This document shows, piece after piece, positions 44,573 through 52,936 of a DNA stretch of 64,000 nt. Source of the stretch: JACMLD01 sp039919885 (GTDB lineage: Bacteria > Bacteroidota > Bacteroidia > Chitinophagales > Chitinophagaceae); assembly GCA_039919885.1 (NCBI GenBank), contig JBDSEV010000015.1, positions 1 to 64,000 on the forward strand. The letters are read 5' to 3'. A program made the position numbers and the translations under genes. Under the pieces are notes generated by a model, which saw only the letters and a program-made list of their open reading frames with translations, was not told the DNA's origin and did no database searches. Position 1 is the first letter of the stretch. Each line of letters begins with the position of its first letter.

Positions 44573-46204
44573 ATGCAGTTAAAAATATACATACGGTTAC
44601 TCTTTTTGTTTGCTGGCTATTTATTTACGACCAGTTGCGGGCAGCAAGGAAGACGCGACAAAAAAATCTTTCACTACAACGAGGTCACCGGTATTGCCAG
44701 CCTGGATCCGGCATTTGCCAAAAACCAATCCGTTATGTGGGCGGTACACCAGTTGTATAACACACTGATTGAGACGGACGATAACCTGAACATGGTACCT
44801 TCATTGGCGAAAAGATGGGATGTTTCGGCCGACAGGAAAATGTACACTTTTCATTTGCGTACCGATGTTTTTTTTCATGACAATGATGCATTCGCCTCCG
44901 GTAAAGGAAGGAAACTTACTGCACAGGATGTTTTATACAGCTTTAACAGGATTATCGATAAAAATACGGCGAGCAGCGGTGGGTGGATCTTCAACAACCG
45001 CGTGGACAGCAGTGCAGGTTTTACCGCCATCGACGATTCCACTTTCCGGTTATTGCTCACGCGGCCGTTCAATCCTATACTGGGCCTGCTGAGTATGCAA
45101 TATTGCTCGGTAGTACCAAAAGAAGTGGTAGACAAATATGGAAAAGATTTTCGGAACCATCCCTGCGGCACAGGGCCATTTAAAATGATAGCCTGGGAAG
45201 AAGGCCAGGCCATGGTGCTTTCAAAAAATGAACGCTATTTTGAAAAAGACAGCGTAGGTATCAGTCTGCCTTATCTCGACGGCATAAAAATTTCTTTTTA
45301 TGATAGCAGGGCCACTGAATTTTTATTGTTCCAGCAGGGCCAGGTAGATTTTATCAATGACATCGATGCATCGTTTAAAGATGAGGTCATCAGCAAAAAA
45401 GGAGATTTGAAAGCAGTATGGAAAAACAAAATTGTTCTGGCAAAACATCCGTATCTCAATACTGAATACCTGGGTATACTGGTAGATACCGGCAATGCGC
45501 TGGTAAAAAATGCGCCGGTAAGGTTGAAAAAAATAAGGCAGGCCATCAACTATGGTTTCGACAGGCGAAAAATGATGTTGTACCTGCGCAATTCTATTGG
45601 CATACCGGCGGAAAGTGGTTTTATACCCGCGGGCTTTCCTTGCTTTGATACCACGCTTGTAAGAGGCTATACCTACAATCCCGCCAAAGCAAGACGGTTG
45701 GTAAAAGAGGCTGGATATGGCGACTATAATAAGTTTCCGATCATTAAACTACTCACCATTCCTATCTATGCAGATTTTGCGAGCTTTATTGCAAAAGAGC
45801 TGGAAGAAGCGGGTATTAAAGTGCAGGTTGAAGTGGTCCAAAAAAGTCTATTGCTGGAACAAACCGCCAAATCACAAGCTTTGTTTTTCCGGGGAAGTTG
45901 GATCGCCGATTATCCTGATGCGGAAAATTATCTAAGTGTTTTTTATAGCAAAAACCCCGCGCCACCAAATTATACCCGCTACAACAACCCGCAGTTTGAT
46001 GAATTGTATGAACGAGCCCTAACGGAAATCAATGATACGCTAAAACAGGATCTGTACCGGCAAATGGATCGGCTAATTATTGAGGATGCGCCGGTGGTCC
46101 CGTTGTGGTACGATGAAGTTTTTCGCCTCGTAAATCCCCGGGTAAGAAATTTTAATGCAAACGGACTAAACCTGCTGGAATTGCGAACGGTACAACTTGA
46201 TTAG
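44573..46204 (+). CDS. Peptide/nickel ABC transporter substrate-binding lipoprotein (DppA/OppA type)
   Basis: A 543-residue lipoprotein; signal ends YLFTTSC. The SBP family 5 pattern is clear: NEVTGIASLDPAFAKNQSVM, VPSLAKRWDVSADRKMYTFH, LRTDVFFHDND, FNPILGLLSMQYCSVVPKE, GTGPFKMIAWEEGQAMVLSK, and near the end NARPPNYTRYNNPQFDEL-like sequence and LIIEDAPVVPLWYDEVFRL. It captures oligopeptides for import. No permease or ATPase genes adjoin it, so it relies on components elsewhere or works alone. Divergent from the M1 peptidase, suggesting joint peptide use. Confidence 0.9.
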   Translation: MQLKIYIRLLFLFAGYLFTTSCGQQGRRDKKIFHYNEVTGIASLDPAFAKNQSVMWAVHQLYNTLIETDDNLNMVPSLAKRWDVSADRKMYTFHLRTDVFFHDNDAFASGKGRKLTAQDVLYSFNRIIDKNTASSGGWIFNNRVDSSAGFTAIDDSTFRLLLTRPFNPILGLLSMQYCSVVPKEVVDKYGKDFRNHPCGTGPFKMIAWEEGQAMVLSKNERYFEKDSVGISLPYLDGIKISFYDSRATEFLLFQQGQVDFINDIDASFKDEVISKKGDLKAVWKNKIVLAKHPYLNTEYLGILVDTGNALVKNAPVRLKKIRQAINYGFDRRKMMLYLRNSIGIPAESGFIPAGFPCFDTTLVRGYTYNPAKARRLVKEAGYGDYNKFPIIKLLTIPIYADFASFIAKELEEAGIKVQVEVVQKSLLLEQTAKSQALFFRGSWIADYPDAENYLSVFYSKNPAPPNYTRYNNPQFDELYERALTEINDTLKQDLYRQMDRLIIEDAPVVPLWYDEVFRLVNPRVRNFNANGLNLLELRTVQLD

Positions 46205-46300
46205 TTTGTTGGAAGGGTCGCTGTCGCGTTCAGATAAACGTATACCGGTAACCGATAGAACAGCCAAGATGCCCGGGTTTTGCCGTAAGTCGATTGCTTA

Positions 46301-47317
46301 CTACAATCCTTCTATTGCAAAAATGACTTCTTTCACCATTTGCTCAGTTACATCCAGGTGGGTAACCATCCTGATTTGTGTGGAAGAAATAGCGATGCAG
46401 CGGATATCATGTTCGCCCAGTTTCTCCACCAGGTCGTTTGTGGTATAGGGAGCAAGTACTTCAAAAATTATTATATTGGTTTCTACGGGCAGTATGTTGC
46501 CAACAAATGATTTTTTTTCGAGCGCCAGTGAGATTTGCCTTGCATGCAGGTGATCGAGTTCCAGCCTTTTTATATTGTGCTGTAGGGCGTACAAACCGGA
46601 AGCTGCCATAAAACCTGCCTGCCGCATACCCCCGCCAAAAATTTTTCGTATTCTTCGTGCCTGGCGAATAAATTTTTTATTGCCGATTAGAATACTGCCG
46701 ATGGGGCATCCCAGGCCTTTGTTTAAGCAAATAGAGATGCTGTCAAACAATTGCCCGTATTGCTCCGGTGTTTCGCCGTTTGCAATCAGTGCGTTAAACA
46801 GCCGCGCCCCGTCCAGGTGAAAGGCAAGGCCAGCATCGTTGCAAACTGTTTTTATGTCCAGGATATCACTGCAATGGTAGCAGCTGCCACCACCCCGGTT
46901 GGCGGTATTTTCGAGGCACACCAGGGAAGTTCTCGCCTTGTGCACATCATCGGGGTTAATGGCGCTTTCTACCTGGGCTGCTTTTATGCGGCCCCGGTCA
47001 CCCTCCATCAATTTCACTTGTGCACCTGAATTGAAAGCAATGCCGCCGCCTTCGTATAGATAAACATGACTGCTTTTCTCACAAATAACTTCGTCGCCTG
47101 GCAACGTGTGGCATTTAATTGCTATCTGGTTGCTCATGGTACCGGTAGGACAATAAATCGCCGCTTCCCGTCCAAACATTTCTGCCGCAAACGCTTCCAG
47201 CCGGTTTACGGTGGGGTCTTCTTCAAAAACATCATCGCCTACCTTTGCATGCATCATCGCATCCAGCATGCCTGCACCAGGCCGCGTAACAGTATCAGAG
47301 CGTAAATCAACCGGCAT
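46301..47317 (-). CDS. ltaE: Low-specificity L-threonine aldolase
   Basis: A 338-residue PLP enzyme: VDLRSDTVTRPGAGMLDAM at the start, GDEVICEKSSHVYLYEGGG, LAFHLDGARLFNALIANG (Asp contacting the PLP ring) and SICLNKGLGCPIGSILIG with the PLP-binding Lys. It cleaves L-threonine or L-allo-threonine to glycine and acetaldehyde. Ends 96 bases from the peptide-binding gene, convergent. Promoter listed at 47337. Confidence 0.94.
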   Translation of the reverse strand: MPVDLRSDTVTRPGAGMLDAMMHAKVGDDVFEEDPTVNRLEAFAAEMFGREAAIYCPTGTMSNQIAIKCHTLPGDEVICEKSSHVYLYEGGGIAFNSGAQVKLMEGDRGRIKAAQVESAINPDDVHKARTSLVCLENTANRGGGSCYHCSDILDIKTVCNDAGLAFHLDGARLFNALIANGETPEQYGQLFDSISICLNKGLGCPIGSILIGNKKFIRQARRIRKIFGGGMRQAGFMAASGLYALQHNIKRLELDHLHARQISLALEKKSFVGNILPVETNIIIFEVLAPYTTNDLVEKLGEHDIRCIAISSTQIRMVTHLDVTEQMVKEVIFAIEGL

Positions 47318-47336
47318 TATGTAAATTTTTATTTTT

Positions 47337-47344
47337 CAAAGTTA
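47337..47344 (-). promoter_or_regulatory. Probable -7 box of ltaE
   Basis: TAACTTTG on the minus strand, exact TAnnTTTG match, 20 bases before the ATG, so a leader of about 13 nucleotides. Confidence 0.6.
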
Positions 47345-47943
47345 AACGGAATTACCAACCGGGCATGCGATTAATTCCCCAGCGTAATTTTTTTTATTTG
47401 ATTTACAAACACAACGAACCAGTAATCGGCGGCGGAGGTCCTGGCAAATTTCAGCACTTTGGTTTTTTAACATTGTTAAAATCGGTATGCTTACAATTGG
47501 CTGACTAATTCATGATTCCTCAAAATAAAATATAGCGCGCGGGGGAAAAATGCCGCCCCTCAGGGATGATTGTCGCTTAATATTCTTTGCGACCAAATTG
47601 TCCGGCCCTATGGGCGTGAAAACACATCAAAGTCGCGGAACCTTGAGACCCGGCAAAAAAAGCATCGCAGCTAAATGATGGTCTTGGAATTCTATTAGCC
47701 CCATCGGGGCGACATTTTGGTAACAGCGATTCCAAAAGGTTATTGAGCCTCATCGGGGCGGCATTTTCGTTGGCAAATTTGTACTATCAGATACCCGTCA
47801 AATTTCCTTGCCAGTGGAGTAGGACAAATTTTCTCCCTGCGGGATTGACGGGGTAACAGTTTAGCCACCCGAGCATACCCTGGTATTTCATTTTAGTCTT
47901 TTCACGTATATTGCCCGGCAAATGATTATACAAATAAACAGGC
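47345..47943. other. Repeat-bearing intergenic region
   Basis: About 600 bases between divergent genes with no credible ORF. It contains the palindromic repeat family listed at 47545-47859. Confidence 0.6.
47545..47859. repeat. Family of short palindromic intergenic repeats
   Basis: Three clear copies of a motif with core palindrome CCxxAxxGGGGCGGCATTTT: two in the plus sense at about 47697-47725 (AGCCCCATCGGGGCGACATT, then TTGGTAAC) and 47745-47768 (GAGCCTCATCGGGGCGGCAT), one in reverse at 47545-47566. A divergent copy at 47834-47859 (CCCTGCGGG) ends GGTAACAG like the first. A partial GGCCCTATGGGCGTGAA lies at 47603-47619. No target duplications or transposase are present. Confidence 0.75.
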
Positions 47944-48633
47944 ATGAAAACAATCGGACTTATCGGTGGCATCAGCTGGCTTTCTTCTGCGGAATACTAT
48001 CGCATCATAAACGAATTGGTAAACAAAAACCTCGGTGGTGTTAACTCCGCTAAAATAATTCTGTACTCGGTTAATTACGAAGAAATAAAAGCACTCACAT
48101 TTGCGGGCGACTGGGATGGAATTACCAGCATGATAACCGGCATTGCACAACAACTGGAAAAATGCGGCGCCGACTGTATCTTGTTAGGCGCTAACACCAT
48201 GCATAAAGTAGCCCCCGCTGTGCAAGCCGCTATTGCTGTGCCGCTAATTCATATCGCTGCGGCCACCGGCAGCGCCATCCAAAAAATGCAGCTCACCAAA
48301 ATAGCTTTACTGGGAACAAAATATACTATGGAAATGGGTTTTTACCAGGCGCAACTGGAAAAATTTAATATAACGACGTTGCTTCCCGACGAAGCCGGCA
48401 GGCAATATGTGCACGATGCTATTTATAATGAAATGGGTAAAAACGTATTTCTTGCTTCCACCAAAGAAAAAATTCTTTCCATCATCGATCATGTACAGCG
48501 GGAGGGCGCGCAAGGCGTAATACTGGGCTGCACTGAAATTCCTTTACTGATAAAACAGTCCGATTGCAGTATCCCTGTTTTTGATACCACCATGATACAT
48601 GCGGCGGCCGCGGTAGCATTTGCGCTGGGATAA
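47944..48633 (+). CDS. Aspartate/glutamate racemase-family protein with altered first catalytic position
   Basis: A 229-residue cytoplasmic protein of the Asp/Glu racemase family: MKTIGLIGGISWLSSAEYYR at the start, ILLGANTMHKVAP (positions 79-91) and VILGCTEIPLLI (Cys196). Racemases use two Cys or, in the E. coli YgeA-type enzyme, Thr83 and Cys197; here the first position is Ala83, so the pair is incomplete. It may racemise in one direction, act on other substrates, or be a related isomerase. Length and fold are otherwise standard. Confidence 0.85.
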   Translation: MKTIGLIGGISWLSSAEYYRIINELVNKNLGGVNSAKIILYSVNYEEIKALTFAGDWDGITSMITGIAQQLEKCGADCILLGANTMHKVAPAVQAAIAVPLIHIAAATGSAIQKMQLTKIALLGTKYTMEMGFYQAQLEKFNITTLLPDEAGRQYVHDAIYNEMGKNVFLASTKEKILSIIDHVQREGAQGVILGCTEIPLLIKQSDCSIPVFDTTMIHAAAAVAFALG

Positions 48634-48700
48634 AACAAAAAACCCGTTTTAATTTCCCGGTATTGCGTGCAGGATATTTTAGATATACGGTTTCGTCCGC

Positions 48701-49798
48701 TTATTTGTCTCCGTAATATTTTTTCGCCAGCAAATAATAGGGAGCGAAGAGATGATGCATAAAAATATTGGTGGAAGTAATCGGATAGATTTGATAATAT
48801 GCCGCATCCGGCTGCAGCACAATGGGTACACCCGCGCGCTGGTAATTGTTATCGTGCACATACATCGGCTCCCGCAGCTGCGGCAATGTCTTTTTTACAA
48901 ATTTGAAAACCAACCCACCCAGATTTCTTTCAAAACGCCGCTGCGCGTGCTGTACGCCATTTTTTAGGCGTTTGTATTTATACTTTAGCACCCATCTTAC
49001 GGGAATGGGTTGATCTTTTAATTGACTATTTATATTGGTGAACGGGTTAAGGGGGTTAAAATCGGCAACGGTCTGCACGGAGAAAAGTGTTTCCGGTACC
49101 CAATCGGCGGCGTTGAGCACAGTGAACGCCCACCCGTTTCGGGTAATAAAATCAAAATCATATGCATAATATAGGTTCCCCACTTTTGGAGCGGCACTGC
49201 AGTAGGTTTTAAAAACGATGTCTTTGGGCAGACCGCCTTTTTCTGTAAGATAATAGAGGTAACTGCGGGTGAGCGTAGCCAGCGCTCCACCCTGGCTATG
49301 CCCGATAATAATAAATTCATGAATTCCTTTCGCGTAAGCGCGTTGCACCTGTTCAGTAATACCAGGCGCCAAGTGTGCAAGCCCGGTGAGCCAGCCAATA
49401 TGAACGTGCGCCTTCTCATCGGCGGAAAGCTGGTAAACAAACTGTGTGCTGTCATTTATCTGCAGCGTACCGGTTGCCGGCACCATGGCAGCGTAATAGT
49501 TTTCTATCCAGCTGGGCAGTTCATTTACGGTGCCGCGCAAACTGATTACGCCTACTTTATTGTCGTTGCGGTACCACATATTCCAGCGATTGCGTAAACC
49601 CAGATCGGGCGACCGGTAGACATTAGTATAGTTGGCCGGAGCAGGAATTTTTAGATTGATTGCTGCCGTATCAAATCGTTGAAAATTAAGGGCCAGCATG
49701 TCCGTGTATTCGCTTCCATTAAACCCCGGCTGTAAATACTGCGTAAATACATTACAGTAGAGAAATGTAAGGGTTATCACCAGCGCGAACTTATTCAT
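48701..49798 (-). CDS. Class 3 lipase-family secreted protein
   Basis: A 365-residue exported protein with a signal peptide (MNKFALVITLTFLYCNVFTQ). The alpha/beta hydrolase nucleophile elbow is EFIIIGHSQGGALATLTRSYL, after VGVISLRGTVNELPSWIEN; the family is lipase class 3 (fungal-type). The catalytic Asp is likely in VLNAADWVPET and His near HHLF at the end. Substrate is unknown; likely lipid or ester in the periplasm or outside. Confidence 0.87.
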   Translation of the reverse strand: MNKFALVITLTFLYCNVFTQYLQPGFNGSEYTDMLALNFQRFDTAAINLKIPAPANYTNVYRSPDLGLRNRWNMWYRNDNKVGVISLRGTVNELPSWIENYYAAMVPATGTLQINDSTQFVYQLSADEKAHVHIGWLTGLAHLAPGITEQVQRAYAKGIHEFIIIGHSQGGALATLTRSYLYYLTEKGGLPKDIVFKTYCSAAPKVGNLYYAYDFDFITRNGWAFTVLNAADWVPETLFSVQTVADFNPLNPFTNINSQLKDQPIPVRWVLKYKYKRLKNGVQHAQRRFERNLGGLVFKFVKKTLPQLREPMYVHDNNYQRAGVPIVLQPDAAYYQIYPITSTNIFMHHLFAPYYLLAKKYYGDK

Positions 49799-49958
49799 AA
49801 AAGTAATTTTGTTGATCAGAATATAAAATTAGGGCTACTGTACCAAAACAGCATGCTGTTACTAGATTATTCAGAAATAAAAAAGAAAAGAAAGAAGATT
49901 GAAATTGCGCTTTTGGTTAAGCGATGAAGACTGCCCGGGAAGGGTCTATAAAAAGAAT

Positions 49959-49980
49959 GAGCCCTGTAGAAACAGGGCTC
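49959..49980. terminator. GAGCCCTGT hairpin
   Basis: A perfect 9-bp stem (GAGCCCTGT / ACAGGGCTC) around a four-base loop. There is no T-run on the plus side; on the minus side TCATTCTTTTT follows, so it could terminate transcription on the minus strand. Confidence 0.55.
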
Positions 49981-50000
49981 GTAACCAAAACTAACTGCTT

Positions 50001-50039
50001 ATGAGAAAATCTTTATTTGAATTCGTTCGTTTAATTTGA
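50001..50039 (+). CDS. 12-codon mini-ORF after hairpin
   Basis: ATG to TGA, MRKSLFEFVRLI, 20 bases after the hairpin. No gene follows in the same sense. It may be a leader peptide relic whose gene is lost, or chance. Confidence 0.25.
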   Translation: MRKSLFEFVRLI

Positions 50040-50149
50040 TATTGTAAATGTCGGTCGATAAAACTAAAAATAGTGTTAAGATATGTTAGCTGCTCGTTAA
50101 CTTATTCTTCTTATAATGTAAAAGTACAGCCTCTAATTGGTTCTAAAAA

Positions 50150-50700
50150 TACTACTTTACGGTAATTATTTCTCGCCCAGGGCGGTTGTATACGGAATCG
50201 TCAATTAAAACTGCCTGTATCTCAGCTGCTTTGCCAGCACAAAGTGCACCCAGGGATTTCCAGACCACCAGCTGTTGAAACGCCCCAGCATACATCCTAT
50301 TGGCAATGACCAGGCGTATGACGGATATTACCCGGCCTTAGCACAATGAGGCTATCGTGCCGCAAAACAACTTCTATTGAGCCGCATTTATTGTGCGTGA
50401 TTACCGGCGTAAGTGGGCAGCGGTATCGTTGGACGGGTATTTAAAACTCTTTTACTGAGCAATTCAGCGTCCTCTGTTACAACACTATCTATATTGCCTT
50501 TATAAATCGGAAAAAACGATTGCTCCAGTGCTGGCTATTATCGTTGAATGCCCACAAATCAAACGCTTTTTACACGAGTGAATGCCGCCGTTCGGCATGA
50601 GCCAGGTGACCATAAATAGAGATACCCAGTTGCGGTTACCAATATCAATCGCATAAACACGGTTTGTGCTAAAAATAAAGAACACTATAATTGGTGGTTG
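50150..50700 (-). pseudogene. Decayed reading frame, family unrecognised
   Basis: Read on the minus strand, protein-like blocks occur in different frames separated by stops and shifts: FDLWAFNDNSQHWSNRFF (about 50555-50500), AELLSKRVLNTRPTIPLPTY (about 50470-50405), IEVVLRHDSLIVLRPGNIRH (about 50375-50315) and, to a TAG, AAEIQAVLIDDSVYNRPGRE (about 50230-50170). This looks like a gene with several frameshifts. No family can be named. Confidence 0.4.
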
Positions 50701-50713
50701 CAGAATATTAACC

Positions 50714-51091
50714 TTACACCCGTCCGTGTTTGAGCCCCTGGTATTTTACTATCATCAGCCAGGCGGCTATGATTAACGCAAGGATAAGAATAATGGCGGC
50801 ATATACCCAACGCTGCTGCACCAGTTTCCGTCGTTGTCTTTTCTGTTTTTTCTGTTGCAATTTTTTATGCAGGTCACGGTTTATCTGTTCTACGTAAAAA
50901 TGGATATCTTTTTTATCATGTACGTTTTCCAGCCCTTCCACGGCATCTTTCATGAAATCACTATCGGCCAGCTGCATCTCCACCTGGTGTTGCTCGTCTT
51001 CCGGCAGTTTACCTGCGAGGTAGTCCATCAACTGCTGGTTGTCGATGTCTTTACTGCTGGTGGACAATATGTTCAGTAGATCTTTATTCAT
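50714..51091 (-). CDS. Short single-TM anti-sigma-factor-like protein
   Basis: A 125-residue protein: acidic cytoplasmic part with QLMDYLAGKLPEDEQHQVEMQ and MKDAVEGLENVHD, which is the pattern of small Bacteroidota anti-sigma factors, a basic helix (KKLQQKKQKRQRRKLVQQRW) and one membrane helix (VYAAIILILALIIAAWLMIV). It starts inside the sigma gene end by an 8-base overlap (ATGAATAA), so they are coupled. It probably holds the sigma factor at the membrane. There is no FecR-type periplasmic sensor domain. Confidence 0.8.
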   Translation of the reverse strand: MNKDLLNILSTSSKDIDNQQLMDYLAGKLPEDEQHQVEMQLADSDFMKDAVEGLENVHDKKDIHFYVEQINRDLHKKLQQKKQKRQRRKLVQQRWVYAAIILILALIIAAWLMIVKYQGLKHGRV

Positions 51092-51659
51092 GGCTTTTTA
51101 TAATACGTTCCACCACAATTTTTAAATTTCGTTTGCCATTTTGGATATAGCTTTTTACCTGCATCATGGTAAACCCGGTCACATCCGCAATTTGGGTGTA
51201 TGATTTTTTTTCCAGGTAAAACAAAGTTACACATTGTTTTTGCGCTGTACTGAGCTCTTCTATGGCCAATGTTACCGCGTCCAGCACCCGGTCTTTGTCA
51301 ATATGCGCCTGCACAGATAATCCCTCTTCTTTAAATACCATGGTCTCCTCGTTCAGCACGGCGGGTGTTTTTCCATGCCTGTCACGAAGCCTCATCAGGC
51401 AATGGTTTTTAGCCACCATATAAATCCAGCTTTTAAAATATTCTACCTTGTATTTATGCAGTTCTGCAATAGCTTTTAAGAATACCTGCTGCACGCTGTC
51501 CTTTGCATCATCTTCATTTTTAAGGTATTTCATGCATACGCCAAAGAGCAGCATCGTGTACCGCTGCAACAGGAGGCCCAGCCAATGGTTATCCTTGTCT
51601 GCGTAAAAATTTTCAAGCAGTGTTGTATCTGATAGATGCTGGTAGCGGTCTGGATTCAA
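51084..51659 (-). CDS. ECF-type RNA polymerase sigma factor, TTG start
   Basis: A 191-residue sigma factor. Region 2: YLKNEDDAKDSVQQVFLKAI and FKSWIYMVAKNHCLMRLRD; region 4: STAQKQCVTLFYLEKKSYTQ and MMQVKSYIQNGKRNLKIV. It would direct RNA polymerase to a stress or envelope regulon. The only usable start upstream is TTG at 51659 (NPDRYQHLSD); an in-frame TGA lies 14 codons before it. The target genes are not in view. Confidence 0.9.
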   Translation of the reverse strand: MNPDRYQHLSDTTLLENFYADKDNHWLGLLLQRYTMLLFGVCMKYLKNEDDAKDSVQQVFLKAIAELHKYKVEYFKSWIYMVAKNHCLMRLRDRHGKTPAVLNEETMVFKEEGLSVQAHIDKDRVLDAVTLAIEELSTAQKQCVTLFYLEKKSYTQIADVTGFTMMQVKSYIQNGKRNLKIVVERIIKSHE

Positions 51660-51855
51660 GCGTGTAAGTTTCTGTTGGTTAGATGCAGTAAAAAAGAAAT
51701 TTCACAAACGCACAGCATTTTTAACAGCCCGACAGTAGCAAGAACACGGTTGCGCAGCAAATAATTCGCTGTATGGCAGGATAAAGCGCATGGCTTCCCG
51801 CCTGCCGACGGCGTGGTTGGAAACCCGAAGCCAACGGGAATAAGTCGTTTAATTA

Positions 51856-52425
51856 TCAGTCAGTCAGCAGGTTCACTGGTTTAAAAGTCCGCTTGTAAAA
51901 TGCCATGGCATCTTCGATTACTTTAAGCGCCTGGGTTTTATCGCCGAATTCCTCAACAATAACCGTCTTATTTTCTAGCTTTTTGTATTCTTCGAAAAAG
52001 TGCCGCAGTTCATCAAAAAAATGTTTGGGCAGCTCCTCTATATTACTGTAATGATTAACTGTAGGGTCATTGGCTGCTACGGCAATGATTTTATCATCGG
52101 CATCACCACCATCAATCATCTGCATAACGCCTACCACTTTGGCCTGCATGAGGCAAAGCGCCTGCACTGGCAAAGAAGTGAGGATAAGTATGTCAAGTGG
52201 ATCCTTGTCGTCGCCATACGTCTGGGGAATAAATCCATAATTGCACGGATAGTGAAAAGAAGAATAAATAATACGGTCCAATTTAAGCATACCGCTCTCT
52301 TTATCAATCTCATATTTACAGCGCGAGCCCTGCGGAATTTCCACAACAGCATTAACTATTCTCGGGGCACTGTCTCCGGCTGTGATGCCATGCCATGGAT
52401 GCGATACAACTTGCATATTTTTCAT
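51856..52425 (-). CDS. ppa: Inorganic pyrophosphatase
   Basis: A 189-residue family I soluble pyrophosphatase: VVEIPQGSRCKYEIDKESGML, FHYPCNYGFIPQTYGDDKDP and LDILIL carry the metal-binding Asp residues (GDDKDPLD), and MQAKVVGVMQMIDGGDADDK the next Asp set. It drives biosynthesis by splitting pyrophosphate. The open frame reaches 52494 but the ATG at 52425 (MKNMQVVSHPWH) fits the family. Confidence 0.93.
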   Translation of the reverse strand: MKNMQVVSHPWHGITAGDSAPRIVNAVVEIPQGSRCKYEIDKESGMLKLDRIIYSSFHYPCNYGFIPQTYGDDKDPLDILILTSLPVQALCLMQAKVVGVMQMIDGGDADDKIIAVAANDPTVNHYSNIEELPKHFFDELRHFFEEYKKLENKTVIVEEFGDKTQALKVIEDAMAFYKRTFKPVNLLTD

Positions 52426-52497
52426 ATTAACCTTACAAACGTACAAATGAATTCCGGGAAATGAAACTGAATTATTTTTTCCCGTTGCTTGCAAATA

Positions 52498-52920
52498 TCA
52501 TTTCCAGATCATTACAAGCATACCGCCAAAAATGAGCCCTGCACCCAGCAGTATTCTTGGCGTCATGGGTTCTTTCAGAAACAGGAAAGATAACAAAATG
52601 GTAAACAGCAGGCTGCCCTTGTCAATACTGCTTACTTCAGACACTTTGCCTATCTGGAGGGCGCGGTAATAAAACAACCAGGATGCCCCGGTAGCAAATG
52701 CGGATAAGACCAGGAAAAGCCAGTTATTTTTTGAGAGCCCCTGTACCTGTCCGCCAATGCCCCTTACAAAGACAATTCCCCAGGTAATTACTAAAATAAT
52801 GGCAGTGCGGATGGCCGTAGCAAGGTCAGCGTTTACTTCTTTTAGGCCGGCTTTTGCAAAAATGGCGGTTAATGCCGCAAAGAACGCAGACAGTAAGGCA
52901 AACAGTAACCACTGTGGCAT
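52498..52920 (-). CDS. Single-domain EamA-family transporter
   Basis: A 140-residue membrane protein with about five helices and one EamA domain, half of the usual two-domain DMT pump: LLFALLSAFFAALTAIFAKAGL, VNADLATAIRTAIILVITWG, LFYYRALQIGKVSEVSSIDK, FLFLKEPMTPRILLGAGLI. It presumably works as a dimer; the substrate is unknown. Ends 73 bases upstream of the pyrophosphatase ATG, possibly cotranscribed. Confidence 0.87.
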   Translation of the reverse strand: MPQWLLFALLSAFFAALTAIFAKAGLKEVNADLATAIRTAIILVITWGIVFVRGIGGQVQGLSKNNWLFLVLSAFATGASWLFYYRALQIGKVSEVSSIDKGSLLFTILLSFLFLKEPMTPRILLGAGLIFGGMLVMIWK

Positions 52921-52936
52921 AATATTTTTTTAGCTG

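Larger units (their letters stand above)
49799..50713. other. Gene-poor decayed region
   Basis: 915 bases without an intact gene. It holds a strong hairpin and 12-codon mini-ORF (49959-50039) and a broken minus-strand reading frame (50150-50700). Confidence 0.6.

Noticed and set aside
44573..46204. Complete peptide ABC transporter
   Set aside because: Only the binding lipoprotein is present; no permease or ATPase gene adjoins it.
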